Shown piece after piece: positions 15,629 through 24,673 of a stretch of 64,000 bases of DNA. The stretch comes from Nocardioides anomalus. GTDB lineage: Bacteria; Actinomycetota; Actinomycetes; Propionibacteriales; Nocardioidaceae. Under the pieces are notes generated by a model. That model did not search any database. It worked only from the letters and a program-made list of their open reading frames with translations, and was not told the DNA's origin. The number at the start of each line of letters is the position of its first letter. Position 1 is the stretch's first letter. The position numbers were made by a program, and so were the translations under genes. The DNA lies in assembly GCF_011046535.1 (NCBI RefSeq), contig NZ_CP049257.1:2294001-2358000 (forward strand), given 5' to 3'.

Positions 15629-16573
15629 TCAGAAGACGATGACCGCCTTGGCGAACCCTTCCGGCTTGTCCCGCAACGTCGCGAACGCCTCGTTGATGTC
15701 GGACAGCGCGAACCGGTGCGTCACGAGCCGCTCCATGGGCAGCCGGCCGGTCGAGTGCAGCCGCATGCCGACATCCATGCCGCGCATGATGGTGGCGACG
15801 TCGCGGAAGTGGCCGTTGAGGATGCTGAACGCCATCCAGTTCCAGTAGCCGAGCGGGATGGTCCGCCCGTCGCCCTGGTGGAAGCCGACGATCGCGATCT
15901 TGCCGCTCATCCGCGTGGTGTCGCCGCAGGTGACCAGGGCGCGCTCGGTGCCGGTGCACTCGAAGGTGACGTCGGCGCCGCGACCGTCGGTGACCTCGCG
16001 GACGACGGCGGGGAGGTCGTCGCGGGTGACGTCGACGGTGCGGGTGGCGCCGAGGGCGTCGGCGCGCTCCAGGGCGTCCGGCCGGGCGTCGGCCACCGTC
16101 AGCGACCGGGGGCCGCGGAGGGCGACGAGGGCCTGGACCAGGTTCCCCATGAAGCCGGCGCCGATGACCACGACATCGTCGCCGAGGCGGGGGTCGGCGA
16201 GCTCGACGGCGTTGACGGCGCAGGCGATGGGCTCGGCCAGGGCGAGGTCGAGGGGGCCGTCGCCGGCGCGGAAGCAGTACGCCGCGCGGACGGCGACGTG
16301 CTCGGCGAAGCCGCGCTCGGTGACCCAGACGCCGACGCGGTCGCCGACGACGAGGTCCTCGACCTCGACGCCGACCTCCTCGACCACCCCGCTGACCTCG
16401 TGGCCGAGGTGGCGCTCCTCGCCGTCGCCGGGGCCGTCCAGCCAGGGCTCGAGCTCGGAGGCGCAGACGCCGGAGGCGGCCACCCGGACGAGCACCTCGT
16501 CCGGTCGCAGGTCGGGCACGGGTGCGTCGACGACCTCGAAGCGCTGCGGTCCGCGGAGGACCGCGACCTTCAC
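15629..16573 (-). CDS. Medium-chain (zinc-type) alcohol/polyol dehydrogenase
   Basis: A 314-aa MDR-family oxidoreductase. The GroES-like N-terminal half has the catalytic-site stretch SGVCASELEPWL and GHEVSGVVEEVG. The Rossmann half has VVVIGAGFMGNLVQALVA and ends in a standard MDR tail. The structural-zinc loop with four cysteines is absent, which explains the short length. GTG 16573 overlaps the stop of the glycosidase-like gene by GTGA. It is the last gene of the run starting at 22754, so it probably oxidises or reduces a sugar or polyol product of that pathway. Confidence 0.85.
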   Translation of the reverse strand: MKVAVLRGPQRFEVVDAPVPDLRPDEVLVRVAASGVCASELEPWLDGPGDGEERHLGHEVSGVVEEVGVEVEDLVVGDRVGVWVTERGFAEHVAVRAAYCFRAGDGPLDLALAEPIACAVNAVELADPRLGDDVVVIGAGFMGNLVQALVALRGPRSLTVADARPDALERADALGATRTVDVTRDDLPAVVREVTDGRGADVTFECTGTERALVTCGDTTRMSGKIAIVGFHQGDGRTIPLGYWNWMAFSILNGHFRDVATIMRGMDVGMRLHSTGRLPMERLVTHRFALSDINEAFATLRDKPEGFAKAVIVF

Positions 16574-18633
16574 GGCAGGTCCCCGTCGTGGAGGACCACG
16601 ATCGAGTACAGCCCCAGCTCGGGCAGGGTCACCCGGTGCAGTCCGTCCTCGGCGTCCAGCTCGAGTGGGGCCCGGGCGCCGTCGGTGGTGACCAGCGTGG
16701 CGTGCTGGGCGTCCTTGGGCAGCCGCACGGTGAGCGGTACGTCGGGCACGGGGCGCACGGCGTCGGCCGCGCGGTCGTAGTCGTAGTTGACCAGGTGCAG
16801 CGCGACCGCGCCGTCGGCCAGCTGCTGCAGGTTGGCCGCGGCCGGGACCGAGGACGTCACCTGCGGTCCGTGCGGCAGCAGCTCGGCCAGGGAGTCGTGG
16901 GCGGCGGTGCGGACGCCCGCGGGCAGGTCGGGTGCGGCCCGGTCGGTGACGACGACGGTGCCGCCACCGGCGACGTACTCCTCCACGGCGAGCCGCTGGG
17001 CGGGGGTGAGCGTGTAGACGTCGGGCAGCACCACCGTGGCGTAGCGCGCCAGCTCGGCGGCGCTGGCCCGGTCGGGCGCGGTGACGCCGTCGGCCCAGAT
17101 GACCACGTCGAACGGCACGGTCGCACCGGCGAGGGTCGAGGTGACCACGCGGTAGGGCACGACCACGGACTCGTCGCGAGCGTTGGTGGTGTTGTCGCTG
17201 GCGTCGGCCTTGCCGATGAGCTCACGGGTGGTCTCCACGCCGAAGACCACGGCCACCTCGTTGGCCGTGCGCCGGGCGAAGAGCGCCTCGTGGTCGGCCA
17301 GGAAGGCCTGGATCCCGGTGGCCAGCCCGTGCGGGGCGTAGAAGGAGTCTTCGATGACGCTGCCCATCCACGAGCCGTAGGGCACCGACATGTTCGCGCC
17401 CATGGCGGCGGCCTCGAACAGCGAGAGCCGGAACAGGTCGTAGCCCCGCCCCTGGCCCAGCAGCTCGATCAGCTCGGGCACCACGCCGCCGTAGGGGTTC
17501 TCGACGACGACCACGTCCTTGTCGCCGGCGAAGGCCGCGACGTAGCGGTACCACTCGGGCTGGCGGTAGGTCGTGTTGCGCATCTCGGTGATGACCAGGT
17601 CGACGTCCTCGGCCAGCGCGAGGTACATCGGCTCGAGGTTGAAGAAGTTGCCGGACACGATGATCTCGCGGCCGACCGAGCGGGCGTACTCCCGCGCGTA
17701 CGCCGCGAGCTCGCCGAAGTAGGTCGTGATGGCCCGGCACTGGAAGGCGTAGTAGTCGCCGAACAGCGGCGTGGTCTCGCGGCCCTCCTTGAAGTCGTAG
17801 CCGCGCTCGAGCAGCCACTCGCCGTAGTGGAACGTCGCCAGGTCCACACCCTCCAGCGCGGACGGGAGCGCGGGCAGCCCGGAGAGGTACGCGCGGAAGC
17901 CGGCCAGGCAGTCCTTGCAGAAGCACGCGCCGTACTGGAACGCCCCCATCGGGAGCTCGGCCTCGTCGAGCTGGATGCCGTCGACGCCGGCGTCGATCTG
18001 GATGCGGATGACCGCCTGGAGGTACTCGCGCCAGACCGGGTTGTTGCGGTCCATGTAGTAGCACTGGTGCTCGCGGTCGGGGCACTCCACCCAGTGCGCG
18101 TGGCACGGCTGCTGGTGGATGTCGCGGACCACGCACTCCTCGATGAGGTCGGTGACCGGCTCGCCGAGGCTGTTGACCAGACCGTCGGGGAAGTAGTGCT
18201 CGACCGGCTTCCACAGCTTCGGGTAGCGGTTGGAGCTGAACTCGCGCAGCCCCATCCAGTCCCGCTTGCCGACGCCGCGCAGCTCGTTGAGCGCGAGCAC
18301 CTCGTCCTCGTCCTTGCTCAGCTCGACGGGGAACTCCCAGCCCTGCGCCTCGAACACGATGCCGAGCACCTTGATCCCCTGCTCGTGGCAGGCGGCGATG
18401 AACTCGCTGTCGTTGACGAAGCCGTAGAAGCGCGAGCGCGCGTCGACCGGCCCGAAGGCCTCCTGCTCGAGGTAGGGCAGGGCCAGCGAGCCGCCGCCCA
18501 TCGACGCCCAGACCAGGACGGTGGCGCGGAAGTCGACGAGGTCGTCGACCATCCGCAGCCGCCGCGGCGGCAGGCTCGGGTGGTAGCAGTGCTGGCGCGG
18601 GAACCAGGCGTCGAAGTAGACACCGCGGTGCAT
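16570..18633 (-). CDS. Large TIM-barrel glycosidase-like protein, family not recognised
   Basis: A 687-aa protein without signal peptide, so cytoplasmic. The N-terminal half (1-430) looks like a clan-A glycosidase barrel: GVDGIQLDEAELP (candidate acid), a Cys pair CFCKDC, and ITEMRNTTYRQPEW (second acidic candidate). The C-terminal half has a beta-galactosidase-trimerisation-like segment (VVLPDVYTLTPAQRLAVEEYVAGG) and a beta-rich end. I do not recognise a characterised family. ATG 18633 has AAAGG about 8 nt upstream. It lies between a sugar isomerase and a dehydrogenase in the island's second operon, which suggests cleavage of an imported glycoside. Confidence 0.8.
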   Translation of the reverse strand: MHRGVYFDAWFPRQHCYHPSLPPRRLRMVDDLVDFRATVLVWASMGGGSLALPYLEQEAFGPVDARSRFYGFVNDSEFIAACHEQGIKVLGIVFEAQGWEFPVELSKDEDEVLALNELRGVGKRDWMGLREFSSNRYPKLWKPVEHYFPDGLVNSLGEPVTDLIEECVVRDIHQQPCHAHWVECPDREHQCYYMDRNNPVWREYLQAVIRIQIDAGVDGIQLDEAELPMGAFQYGACFCKDCLAGFRAYLSGLPALPSALEGVDLATFHYGEWLLERGYDFKEGRETTPLFGDYYAFQCRAITTYFGELAAYAREYARSVGREIIVSGNFFNLEPMYLALAEDVDLVITEMRNTTYRQPEWYRYVAAFAGDKDVVVVENPYGGVVPELIELLGQGRGYDLFRLSLFEAAAMGANMSVPYGSWMGSVIEDSFYAPHGLATGIQAFLADHEALFARRTANEVAVVFGVETTRELIGKADASDNTTNARDESVVVPYRVVTSTLAGATVPFDVVIWADGVTAPDRASAAELARYATVVLPDVYTLTPAQRLAVEEYVAGGGTVVVTDRAAPDLPAGVRTAAHDSLAELLPHGPQVTSSVPAAANLQQLADGAVALHLVNYDYDRAADAVRPVPDVPLTVRLPKDAQHATLVTTDGARAPLELDAEDGLHRVTLPELGLYSIVVLHDGDLP

Positions 18634-18661
18634 GGGTGGCCTTTCGCAGGAGGAGGAAGGG

Positions 18662-19579
18662 TCAGATCTGGACGTACGGCGACAGGGTGCGCTGGGCGAT
18701 GGTGAGCCCCTGCTGGACCCGCTCGAGCGAGCCGCTCCACACGGGGTCCTCGTGCTCGACCGACACCACGCCGTCGTACCCGGCCTGGTGGAGGGTGTCG
18801 ACCACGCGGCGCCAGTCGACCTCGCCGAGGCCGGGGATGCGGTAGCGCCACCAGCCGGAGACCCACTCCTGCTTGTCGATGACCCGGCCGAACACGCCGT
18901 AGCGGTTGCGGGCCCACGGGTCGAGCTCGACGTCCTTGGCCTGCACGTGCAGCACCCGGTCCACGTGGTCGTCCAGGGCGGCGACCGGGTCGATGCCCTG
19001 CCACACCAGGTGCGAGGGGTCGTAGTTGAGCCACAGCCCGAGGTCGGCCAGCCAGCCCCACAGCTCCGGGGAGTAGGCCAGGTTGGCCGGGTAGCCGTCG
19101 GGGTGCCAGCCCTCCATCGGGCAGTTCTCGATGACCAGGCGCACGCCGCGCTCGGCGGCGTACGACACCAGCGGCGGCAGCACCTTCTCGGCCAGCCGCA
19201 TGTTCTCGGCCACGGTGAGCGAGACGTCGCGGCCGACGAAGGTGCCGACCAGGCCGACGCCGAGCAGGGCGGCGGCGTCGATGCACCGGCGCAGGTGGTC
19301 GTGGGTGGCCTCGCGGACCGCGGGGTCCTGGTGCAGGTTGTTCTCGTAGTAGGCGATGGCCGACAGCCCGAGCCCCAGGCCGTCGAAGAGGGCCCGGACC
19401 CGTGCGGCCTCGGCGTGGTCGAAGTGTTCGACGTCGAGGTGGCTGGCCTCCCAGTCACGACCGGGGCGGTCCGGCCACGCCGCGACCTCCAGCGCGTCGT
19501 ACCCGTGCCCGCTCGCCCACCCGGCGATGTCGTCGAGGGACTCGCCGGGCAGGCAAGCGGTGAGCAGCCCCAGCCTCAC
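18662..19579 (-). CDS. Xylose-isomerase-like TIM-barrel sugar (phosphate) isomerase/epimerase
   Basis: A 305-aa member of the AP-endonuclease-2 / sugar isomerase fold. Metal-ligand positions are recognisable in RLVIENCPMEG (Glu), LGLWLNYDPSHLVWQ (Asp/His), LHVQAKD (His/Lys) and VVSVEHEDP (Glu/His). GTG 19579 overlaps the PhyH stop by GTGA. In characterised keto-sugar pathways this fold includes isomerases, epimerases and 3-keto-glycoside lyases, so a lyase or isomerase step on an oxidised sugar is a reasonable inference given four Gfo/Idh neighbours. Confidence 0.88.
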   Translation of the reverse strand: MRLGLLTACLPGESLDDIAGWASGHGYDALEVAAWPDRPGRDWEASHLDVEHFDHAEAARVRALFDGLGLGLSAIAYYENNLHQDPAVREATHDHLRRCIDAAALLGVGLVGTFVGRDVSLTVAENMRLAEKVLPPLVSYAAERGVRLVIENCPMEGWHPDGYPANLAYSPELWGWLADLGLWLNYDPSHLVWQGIDPVAALDDHVDRVLHVQAKDVELDPWARNRYGVFGRVIDKQEWVSGWWRYRIPGLGEVDWRRVVDTLHQAGYDGVVSVEHEDPVWSGSLERVQQGLTIAQRTLSPYVQI

Positions 19580-20325
19580 GCCGGGGCCGGGACGTTGGCG
19601 TAGTCGTTGCCGGCCAGGTCCTCGCCCCGGGCCAGCCAGATCTTCCAACCCTCGTTCTGCGGCACGTCCTGCATCTTCACCGACGAGGGGAAGTAGCGCA
19701 TCGTGTAGCCGGTGCGCCGGGTCGGGCTGGTGTTGGCCCGGGCCCCGTGCACGATCCGGCCGTCGTGCATCGAGAACTCACCCCGCTTCAGCTCGAAGTA
19801 GACCGCCTGGTCCTCGTCGACCCCGCCGAGCTCGGCGTGGAAGGTCTGGGTGGTGATGTCGGCCGGCTCGTAGCCTTCCGAGAAGCCGCCGCCCAGGTGC
19901 GAGCCCGGGATGACGCGCATGCAGCCGTTCTCGCGGAACGAGCCCTCCTCCAGGGCCAGCCAGATGGTCACGATGTGGTCGTAGCTGTCGAACCGGCCCT
20001 CCCAGAACGCGCTGTCCTCGTGCCACGGCGTGGCCCGGCCGGTGAACGGGTCCTTGGAGATGAAGTGGCTCGACCACAGCGCGATGTCCGGCCCGACCAG
20101 CGGCTCGACGGTGTCGAGGACCTCGTCGGAGAGCAGGAAGTCCAGCAGTCGCGCGTCGCGGTAGTGCGGCGTGTCCAGCTCGTCGGACAGCTTGTCGCCC
20201 TTGTCGGACAGGTGCTCGTTGAAGATCTGCTCCAGCCGGGCCAGCTTGTCCTCCGAGAACAGCTGGCGCCCGGGCAGCAGGTAGCCCTGGGTGCGGAACG
20301 ACTCGACGTCTTGCTCGGTCAGCAC
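19576..20325 (-). CDS. PhyH-family Fe(II)/2-oxoglutarate dioxygenase
   Basis: A 249-aa protein with an intact facial triad: WHEDSAF (H-x-D), VHGARANTS (distal His), and RTGYTMRYFP (2-oxoglutarate Arg). GCMRVIPGSHLGG is the usual conserved core. It probably hydroxylates a small organic substrate in the cytoplasm. GTG 20325 follows a purine-rich stretch. It is coupled to the isomerase gene downstream and separated from the Gfo/Idh gene upstream by 118 bp. It differs from the shorter PhyH-like gene at 14329 in having the normal iron motif. Confidence 0.88.
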   Translation of the reverse strand: MLTEQDVESFRTQGYLLPGRQLFSEDKLARLEQIFNEHLSDKGDKLSDELDTPHYRDARLLDFLLSDEVLDTVEPLVGPDIALWSSHFISKDPFTGRATPWHEDSAFWEGRFDSYDHIVTIWLALEEGSFRENGCMRVIPGSHLGGGFSEGYEPADITTQTFHAELGGVDEDQAVYFELKRGEFSMHDGRIVHGARANTSPTRRTGYTMRYFPSSVKMQDVPQNEGWKIWLARGEDLAGNDYANVPAPA

Positions 20326-20443
20326 GGTGCTCGCCTCTCGGTGGTCTCAGCGGATCTGAGGTGGTGGCCCCGACGCTACGGACGGGTGCGGCTCCCCCGC
20401 GCTGCCTCTGCACGGCGGCGTTCGACTCATCTTCGGGTGGTGC

Positions 20444-21520
20444 TCAGGAGGACCGCTCGATGGCCCGGATGATCTCGACGAACAGCTCCATGTCGGCGAC
20501 GTAGTCCTCGGGCGTCGTCTTGGGCGTGCCGCCCTGGGTGACCACGTCGTGGAAGTACTCGATCTCGTAGGTGTAGGGGTCCTTGAGGTGCGGGCGGCGA
20601 ACCGAGCGCGTGTAGCTGTCGCCGTCGGTCAGCTCGAGCTGCAGCGTGGTCGGGAAGTGCCGGACGTACGGCGTGTCGTACTGCACCTTCATGGTCCCGC
20701 GCGCGCCGTAGACCTCGATGTAGGTGTCGTAGCGCAATTGGTCGTCGACGCCGGTCTCGTAGGTGACCACGAAGTCGCCGTAGTCGAGCAGTGCGACGAC
20801 GTACCCGCCGCTGCGCCACATCTTGGCCGCCGACACCGCCTTGGGGGAGCCGAGCAGCTCGCGCATGGCCGACAGGTCGTGGCTGCCCAGGCCGCAGAGC
20901 AGGCCGTAGGTCCACTCCAGCTCCTGCGGCACGTCGCCGAGGGCCTCCTCGACCAGCGCCGAGCGGCGCGCCCACTTCTCGTCGACGGCCTCCTGGGGGA
21001 TGTCGTCGGGGCGGTCGACGTACGACGTCTGGTCGACGATCAGCCGGTTCTCGCCGATCACGTCGTGGACGCGGACGTAGCGCACCTCGCCGAGCTCGGG
21101 CAGCCTCTCGACGGCCTCGGTGAACGCCGGGGCGAAGCGGCGCATGTAGGCCACCATCACGGTCTTCCCGGAGCGGTCGCGGGCGGCGATGATCTCCTGC
21201 GCCTCACGCGGGCTGAGGCACATCGGCTTCTCGACCAGCACGTCGAGGCCGTGGTCGAGCGCGGTGATGGTGCACTCGGCGTGGTACTCGTCGCTGTTGA
21301 GGACGAACACGCAGTCCAGCCCGCCGTCGGCGATCATCTCGCCGGCGTCGAGGTACTGCCGGTCCACGCGGTAGCGCTCGCCGATCCGCTTGAGGACGCC
21401 GGGCGAGATGTCGCAGACCGCGGCCAGCTCGAAGCGGTCCGGCAGCGACTCGATGATCGGCAGGTGGATGACCTGGGCGACCTCGCCCAGGCCGATGACG
21501 CCGACGCGCAGCTTGCTCAA
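20444..21520 (-). CDS. Gfo/Idh/MocA family dehydrogenase (3 of 4)
   Basis: A 358-aa oxidoreductase. The Rossmann motif is VGVIGLGEVAQVIHLP, the cofactor block is VEKPMCLSPREA, and GLGSHDLSAMRELLG is the active-site helix (His/Asp). TTG 21520 is the first usable start, with AGAGGT upstream at a rather long spacing. It lies 46 bp downstream of the fourth family member. It differs from the others in a long insert around residues 145-200 (RLIVDQTSYVDRPDD), so the four enzymes probably act on different intermediates. Confidence 0.86.
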   Translation of the reverse strand: MSKLRVGVIGLGEVAQVIHLPIIESLPDRFELAAVCDISPGVLKRIGERYRVDRQYLDAGEMIADGGLDCVFVLNSDEYHAECTITALDHGLDVLVEKPMCLSPREAQEIIAARDRSGKTVMVAYMRRFAPAFTEAVERLPELGEVRYVRVHDVIGENRLIVDQTSYVDRPDDIPQEAVDEKWARRSALVEEALGDVPQELEWTYGLLCGLGSHDLSAMRELLGSPKAVSAAKMWRSGGYVVALLDYGDFVVTYETGVDDQLRYDTYIEVYGARGTMKVQYDTPYVRHFPTTLQLELTDGDSYTRSVRRPHLKDPYTYEIEYFHDVVTQGGTPKTTPEDYVADMELFVEIIRAIERSS

Positions 21521-21566
21521 CTCAGGTACGACCTCTCCGGGGGTGTGCGGGTGCAGGGGTGGCTGT

Positions 21567-22754
21567 TCAGACCTTGGTCCACGCGGCGCCGGCGTCCGAG
21601 GAGCGCTCGACGGCGTCCAGGACGCGCTGGACCTGCAGGCCGTCGGCGAACGACGGGGTGGGCGCCGTGCCGGCCGCGACGTCGCGGACGAAGTCGGCGA
21701 TCTCGTGGACGAAGGTGTGCTCGTAGCCGAGCCCGTGACCCGGTGGCCACCACGCGGCGGCGTACGGGTGCTCGGCCTCGGTGACCAGGATCCGGCGGAA
21801 GCCGGCGTCGGCGGCCGGGGCGGTGGCGTCGTGCACGTGGAGCTCGTTCATCGCCTCGAAGTCGAAGGCGATGCTGCCGGCCGAGCCGTTGAGCTCGATG
21901 CGCATGGCGTTCTTGCGTCCCGTGGCGAAGCGGGTGGCCTCGTACGTCGCCAGCGCGCCGCCGTCGGTGCGACCGGAGAACACCGCGGCGTCGTCGACGC
22001 TCACCTCGCCCAGCTCGGTCCCGCCGCTCGCGCTCAGCCCGGAGGCCGCCTCGGGCAGCGGGCGGCGCTCGACGAAGCGGGTCAGGTGCCCGGCCACCTC
22101 GGTGAGACGCTGGCCGGTGAGGAACTGCGACAGGTCGACGATGTGGGCGCCGATGTCGCCGAGCGCGCCGGAGCCGGCCTTGTCCTTCTGCAGCCGCCAG
22201 ACCAGCGGGAACTCCGGGTCCACGATCCAGTCCTGGAGGTACTGCGCGCGGACGTGGCGCAGCTCGCCGACGACGCCCCGCTCGACGAGCTGCCGGGCGT
22301 AGGCCAGGGCGGGGGTGCGCCGGTAGTTGAAGCCGACCATCGACAGCACGCCGCGGCCCTCGGCCTCCTCGGCGACCTGGGTCATCTGCTCGGCCTCGGC
22401 CACGGTGTTGGCCAGCGGCTTCTCGCAGAGCACGTGCTTGCCGGCCTCGAGGGCGGCGACGGCGATCTCGGCGTGGGAGTCCCCGGGCGTGCAGATGTCG
22501 ACGACCTGGACGTCGTCGCGCTCGAGCACGTCGCGCCAGTCCGTGGTCCACCCGGCCCAGCCGAGCTTCTCGGCCGCGTCCCGGGTGGCCGACTCGGCGC
22601 GGCCGCACACGACGTTCATCGCCGGGCGCAGCGGGAGGTCGAAGAACCGGTGGGCGTTGCGCCAGGCCTGGGAGTGGGCGGCACCCATGAACGCGTAGCC
22701 GATCATGGCCACGCCGAGGGGCCGGGCGTCGTCGCCGGTGCTGGTCACGCCCAT
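21567..22754 (-). CDS. Gfo/Idh/MocA family dehydrogenase (4 of 4)
   Basis: A 395-aa oxidoreductase with AMIGYAFMGAAHSQAWRN at the nucleotide site, LCEKPLANT as EKP block and GALGDIGAHIVDLSQF as the catalytic DxGxH helix. ATG 22754 has GAGGAGG 5 nt upstream, and operator site E lies 17 bp further up. It opens the operon running down to 15629 (two dehydrogenases, PhyH, isomerase, glycosidase-like protein, MDR dehydrogenase). This length and the GHGLGYEH segment occur in sugar dehydrogenases annotated as inositol- or levoglucosan-type, but I cannot fix the substrate. Confidence 0.89.
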   Translation of the reverse strand: MGVTSTGDDARPLGVAMIGYAFMGAAHSQAWRNAHRFFDLPLRPAMNVVCGRAESATRDAAEKLGWAGWTTDWRDVLERDDVQVVDICTPGDSHAEIAVAALEAGKHVLCEKPLANTVAEAEQMTQVAEEAEGRGVLSMVGFNYRRTPALAYARQLVERGVVGELRHVRAQYLQDWIVDPEFPLVWRLQKDKAGSGALGDIGAHIVDLSQFLTGQRLTEVAGHLTRFVERRPLPEAASGLSASGGTELGEVSVDDAAVFSGRTDGGALATYEATRFATGRKNAMRIELNGSAGSIAFDFEAMNELHVHDATAPAADAGFRRILVTEAEHPYAAAWWPPGHGLGYEHTFVHEIADFVRDVAAGTAPTPSFADGLQVQRVLDAVERSSDAGAAWTKV

Positions 22755-22770
22755 CGGGCCTCCTCGTCGT

Positions 22771-22784
22771 GCAAATCGGTTTGC
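22771..22784. promoter_or_regulatory. LacI-family operator, site E
   Basis: GCAAATCGGTTTGC lies 17 bp upstream of the ATG of the Gfo/Idh gene at 22754. Its outer GCAAA/TTTGC arms are perfectly symmetric. Confidence 0.75.
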
Positions 22785-22826
22785 CAGCGCACCGTACGGT
22801 CTGGCGGAGTGTGGGGTCAACCACAC

Positions 22827-23765
22827 TCAGTCGCGGTGGTGCAGCGGCTGGACCCCGAGCTGGGCGGCCCGGGCGAACGACGCCTGGGCGCCGGGCCGGG
22901 CGACGGCGTACGTCCCCGCGCGCACGCCGATCCGCACCGCCTCCACGAGGTCGGTGCCGGCGCTGAGGGCGGCGGCCAGCGCGCCGGTGAACGCGTCGCC
23001 GGCGCCGGTGGTGTCGACCACCTCGGTGGCCTCGGCGGGCACGTGCTCCACGCTGCCGCCGTCGCCGCCGCTGCCGAGCACCGCGCCGTCGGCGCCGACG
23101 GTGACCACCGCCGAGCGGCAGCGACCGGCGAGCTCGGTGACCGCGGCGCGGGCGTCGACGACGCCGCGCACCTCGCGCCCGAGCAGCTGCCCGGCCTCGG
23201 TCTCGTTGACCACGAGCGGGTCGCAGAGGGCGAGCACGTCCTCGGGCAGCGGCCGGTACGGCGCGAGGTTGACCACCGCGCGCGTGCCGGCCTCCCCCGC
23301 GGCCCGGACGGCCGCCTCGAGCGCGTCCTGGGGGATCTCGGCCTGGGTGACGACGACACCGGTCGGGGCCAGGAGCTCGCGCACCGCCCGGGAGGTCGTG
23401 GCCGGCTCGAGGCGCTCGTTGGCGCCCGGCGCCACCACGATGGCGTTCTCGCCGGCCGCGTCGAGCAGGACGAAGGCCATGCCGGTGCGGGTGCTGGTGG
23501 CCACCAGCTCGGTGGTGTCCACCCACGCCTCGGCCAGGTCCTTGGCCAGCGCCCGGCCGTCGTCGTCGCGACCGACCCGGGCCACGATCGCGGTCCGCGC
23601 GCCGAGCAGGCTGGCCGCCACCGCCTGGTTGCCGCCCTTGCCGCCCGAGCCGACGCTGGCCTCGCCGCCGAGCACGGTCTCGCCGGGCGCGGGCAGGGTG
23701 TCGACCCGGCACACGTAGTCGCGGTTGACCGAGCCGACGACGACCACGTCGACCTGCCTGCTCAC
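22827..23765 (-). CDS. rbsK: Ribokinase (PfkB family)
   Basis: A 312-aa carbohydrate kinase that phosphorylates ribose (or a close sugar) with ATP. N-terminal VVVVGSVNRDYVCRVDTLP and SGGKGGNQAVAASLLGA are ribokinase signature 1. The catalytic base and anion hole are in VVDTTGAGDAFTGALAAAL (PfkB signature 2). GTG 23765 overlaps the nucleoside-hydrolase stop by GTGA. With that hydrolase upstream, the logical route is nucleoside to free ribose to ribose-5-phosphate. It is the last gene of the transcript beginning at the ThuA-like gene under operator F. Confidence 0.93.
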   Translation of the reverse strand: MSRQVDVVVVGSVNRDYVCRVDTLPAPGETVLGGEASVGSGGKGGNQAVAASLLGARTAIVARVGRDDDGRALAKDLAEAWVDTTELVATSTRTGMAFVLLDAAGENAIVVAPGANERLEPATTSRAVRELLAPTGVVVTQAEIPQDALEAAVRAAGEAGTRAVVNLAPYRPLPEDVLALCDPLVVNETEAGQLLGREVRGVVDARAAVTELAGRCRSAVVTVGADGAVLGSGGDGGSVEHVPAEATEVVDTTGAGDAFTGALAAALSAGTDLVEAVRIGVRAGTYAVARPGAQASFARAAQLGVQPLHHRD

Positions 23766-24673
23766 GGGAGCCCGGCCAGCCTCTCCACGAACAGCTGCTG
23801 GAACGTCTCCGCGTCGACCTCGGTGGCGATCCGGCAGTTCGGTGCGGGCGGGTCCTGCCACATGAGCAGGTCGGCCACCGCCACGCCGCGGGTGAAGCGG
23901 CCCTCGGTCTCCACGTCCACGTGCGCCGCGCGCCAGGTGCACAGCTCGGGGCGGGTCACCACCGCGACGGCGAGCGGGTCGTGCAGCGCGCAGCTGCCCT
24001 GCTCGATCTCCTCGTGCGGCTTCACCCGCTCCTGGAAGGCGATCCAACCGAGCGTGTGCTCGGCGGCGAGCCGGCCGAAGGCGCCGCTGTCGGCCATCCG
24101 CTCGGCGTCCGCCCGGGTCAGCCGGACCCGGCGGGTCACGTCGAGCCCGACCAGCCGCAGCGGCAGGCCGCTCTGCAGCACCGCCTGCGCGGCCTCGGGG
24201 TCACACCAGAAGTTGTACTCCCCCGGCATCGCCGCCACGTTGGTCTGCTCGAGGTAGACCCCGCCCATCACCACGACCTCGCGCACCGCGGTGGCCACCC
24301 GCGGCTCGAGCTCGAGGGCCCGCGCGATGTTGCTGAGCGGCCCGATGGTGACGAGCGTGAGCTCGCCCGGCTCGGCCAGGACCCGGCGCACGATCTCGTG
24401 CGCGGCGTCGTCGTCGGCCGGGAGGCCCTGGACGACGGGTACGTCGGTGCGCCCGAGCACCTCGAGCAGCGCGTGGGTGAGCCGGGTCGAGGTCTGCACG
24501 TCACTGTTGCCGCCGACGGTGGTGACCACCTCGACCCGCAGGTCCGGGTCGGCCAGCGCGAGGGCGAGGGCGAAGCCGTCGTCGATGTCCGAGCCCGGCG
24601 CCCCCATGGCCAGGTCGGTGTCGAGGACGATCCTCGTGGGCCCGGCCGTCGCCTCGGTCAGCGGCTGGCCCAC
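23762..24673 (-). CDS. Inosine-uridine-type nucleoside N-ribohydrolase
   Basis: About 303 aa, nucleoside hydrolase family: cleaves ribonucleosides to base and ribose using a bound calcium. The N-terminal calcium motif is DTDLAMGAPGSDIDDGFAL, longer than the minimal DTDxDDxxA. VTIGPLSNIA, VVMGGVYLEQTN, EYNFWCDPEAAQAVL and LHDPLAVA are the other conserved blocks. GTG 24673 overlaps the ThuA-like gene by 16 nt; a CTG at 24661 is a less likely start. It is coupled to ribokinase downstream, which supports a ribose-salvage step inside the LacI-controlled island. Confidence 0.92.
   Translation of the reverse strand: MGQPLTEATAGPTRIVLDTDLAMGAPGSDIDDGFALALALADPDLRVEVVTTVGGNSDVQTSTRLTHALLEVLGRTDVPVVQGLPADDDAAHEIVRRVLAEPGELTLVTIGPLSNIARALELEPRVATAVREVVVMGGVYLEQTNVAAMPGEYNFWCDPEAAQAVLQSGLPLRLVGLDVTRRVRLTRADAERMADSGAFGRLAAEHTLGWIAFQERVKPHEEIEQGSCALHDPLAVAVVTRPELCTWRAAHVDVETEGRFTRGVAVADLLMWQDPPAPNCRIATEVDAETFQQLFVERLAGLP

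Noticed and set aside
16522..18705. 727-codon plus-strand frame
   Set aside because: It is the complement of the glycosidase-like gene, whose minus-strand operon junctions and ribosome site are clear.
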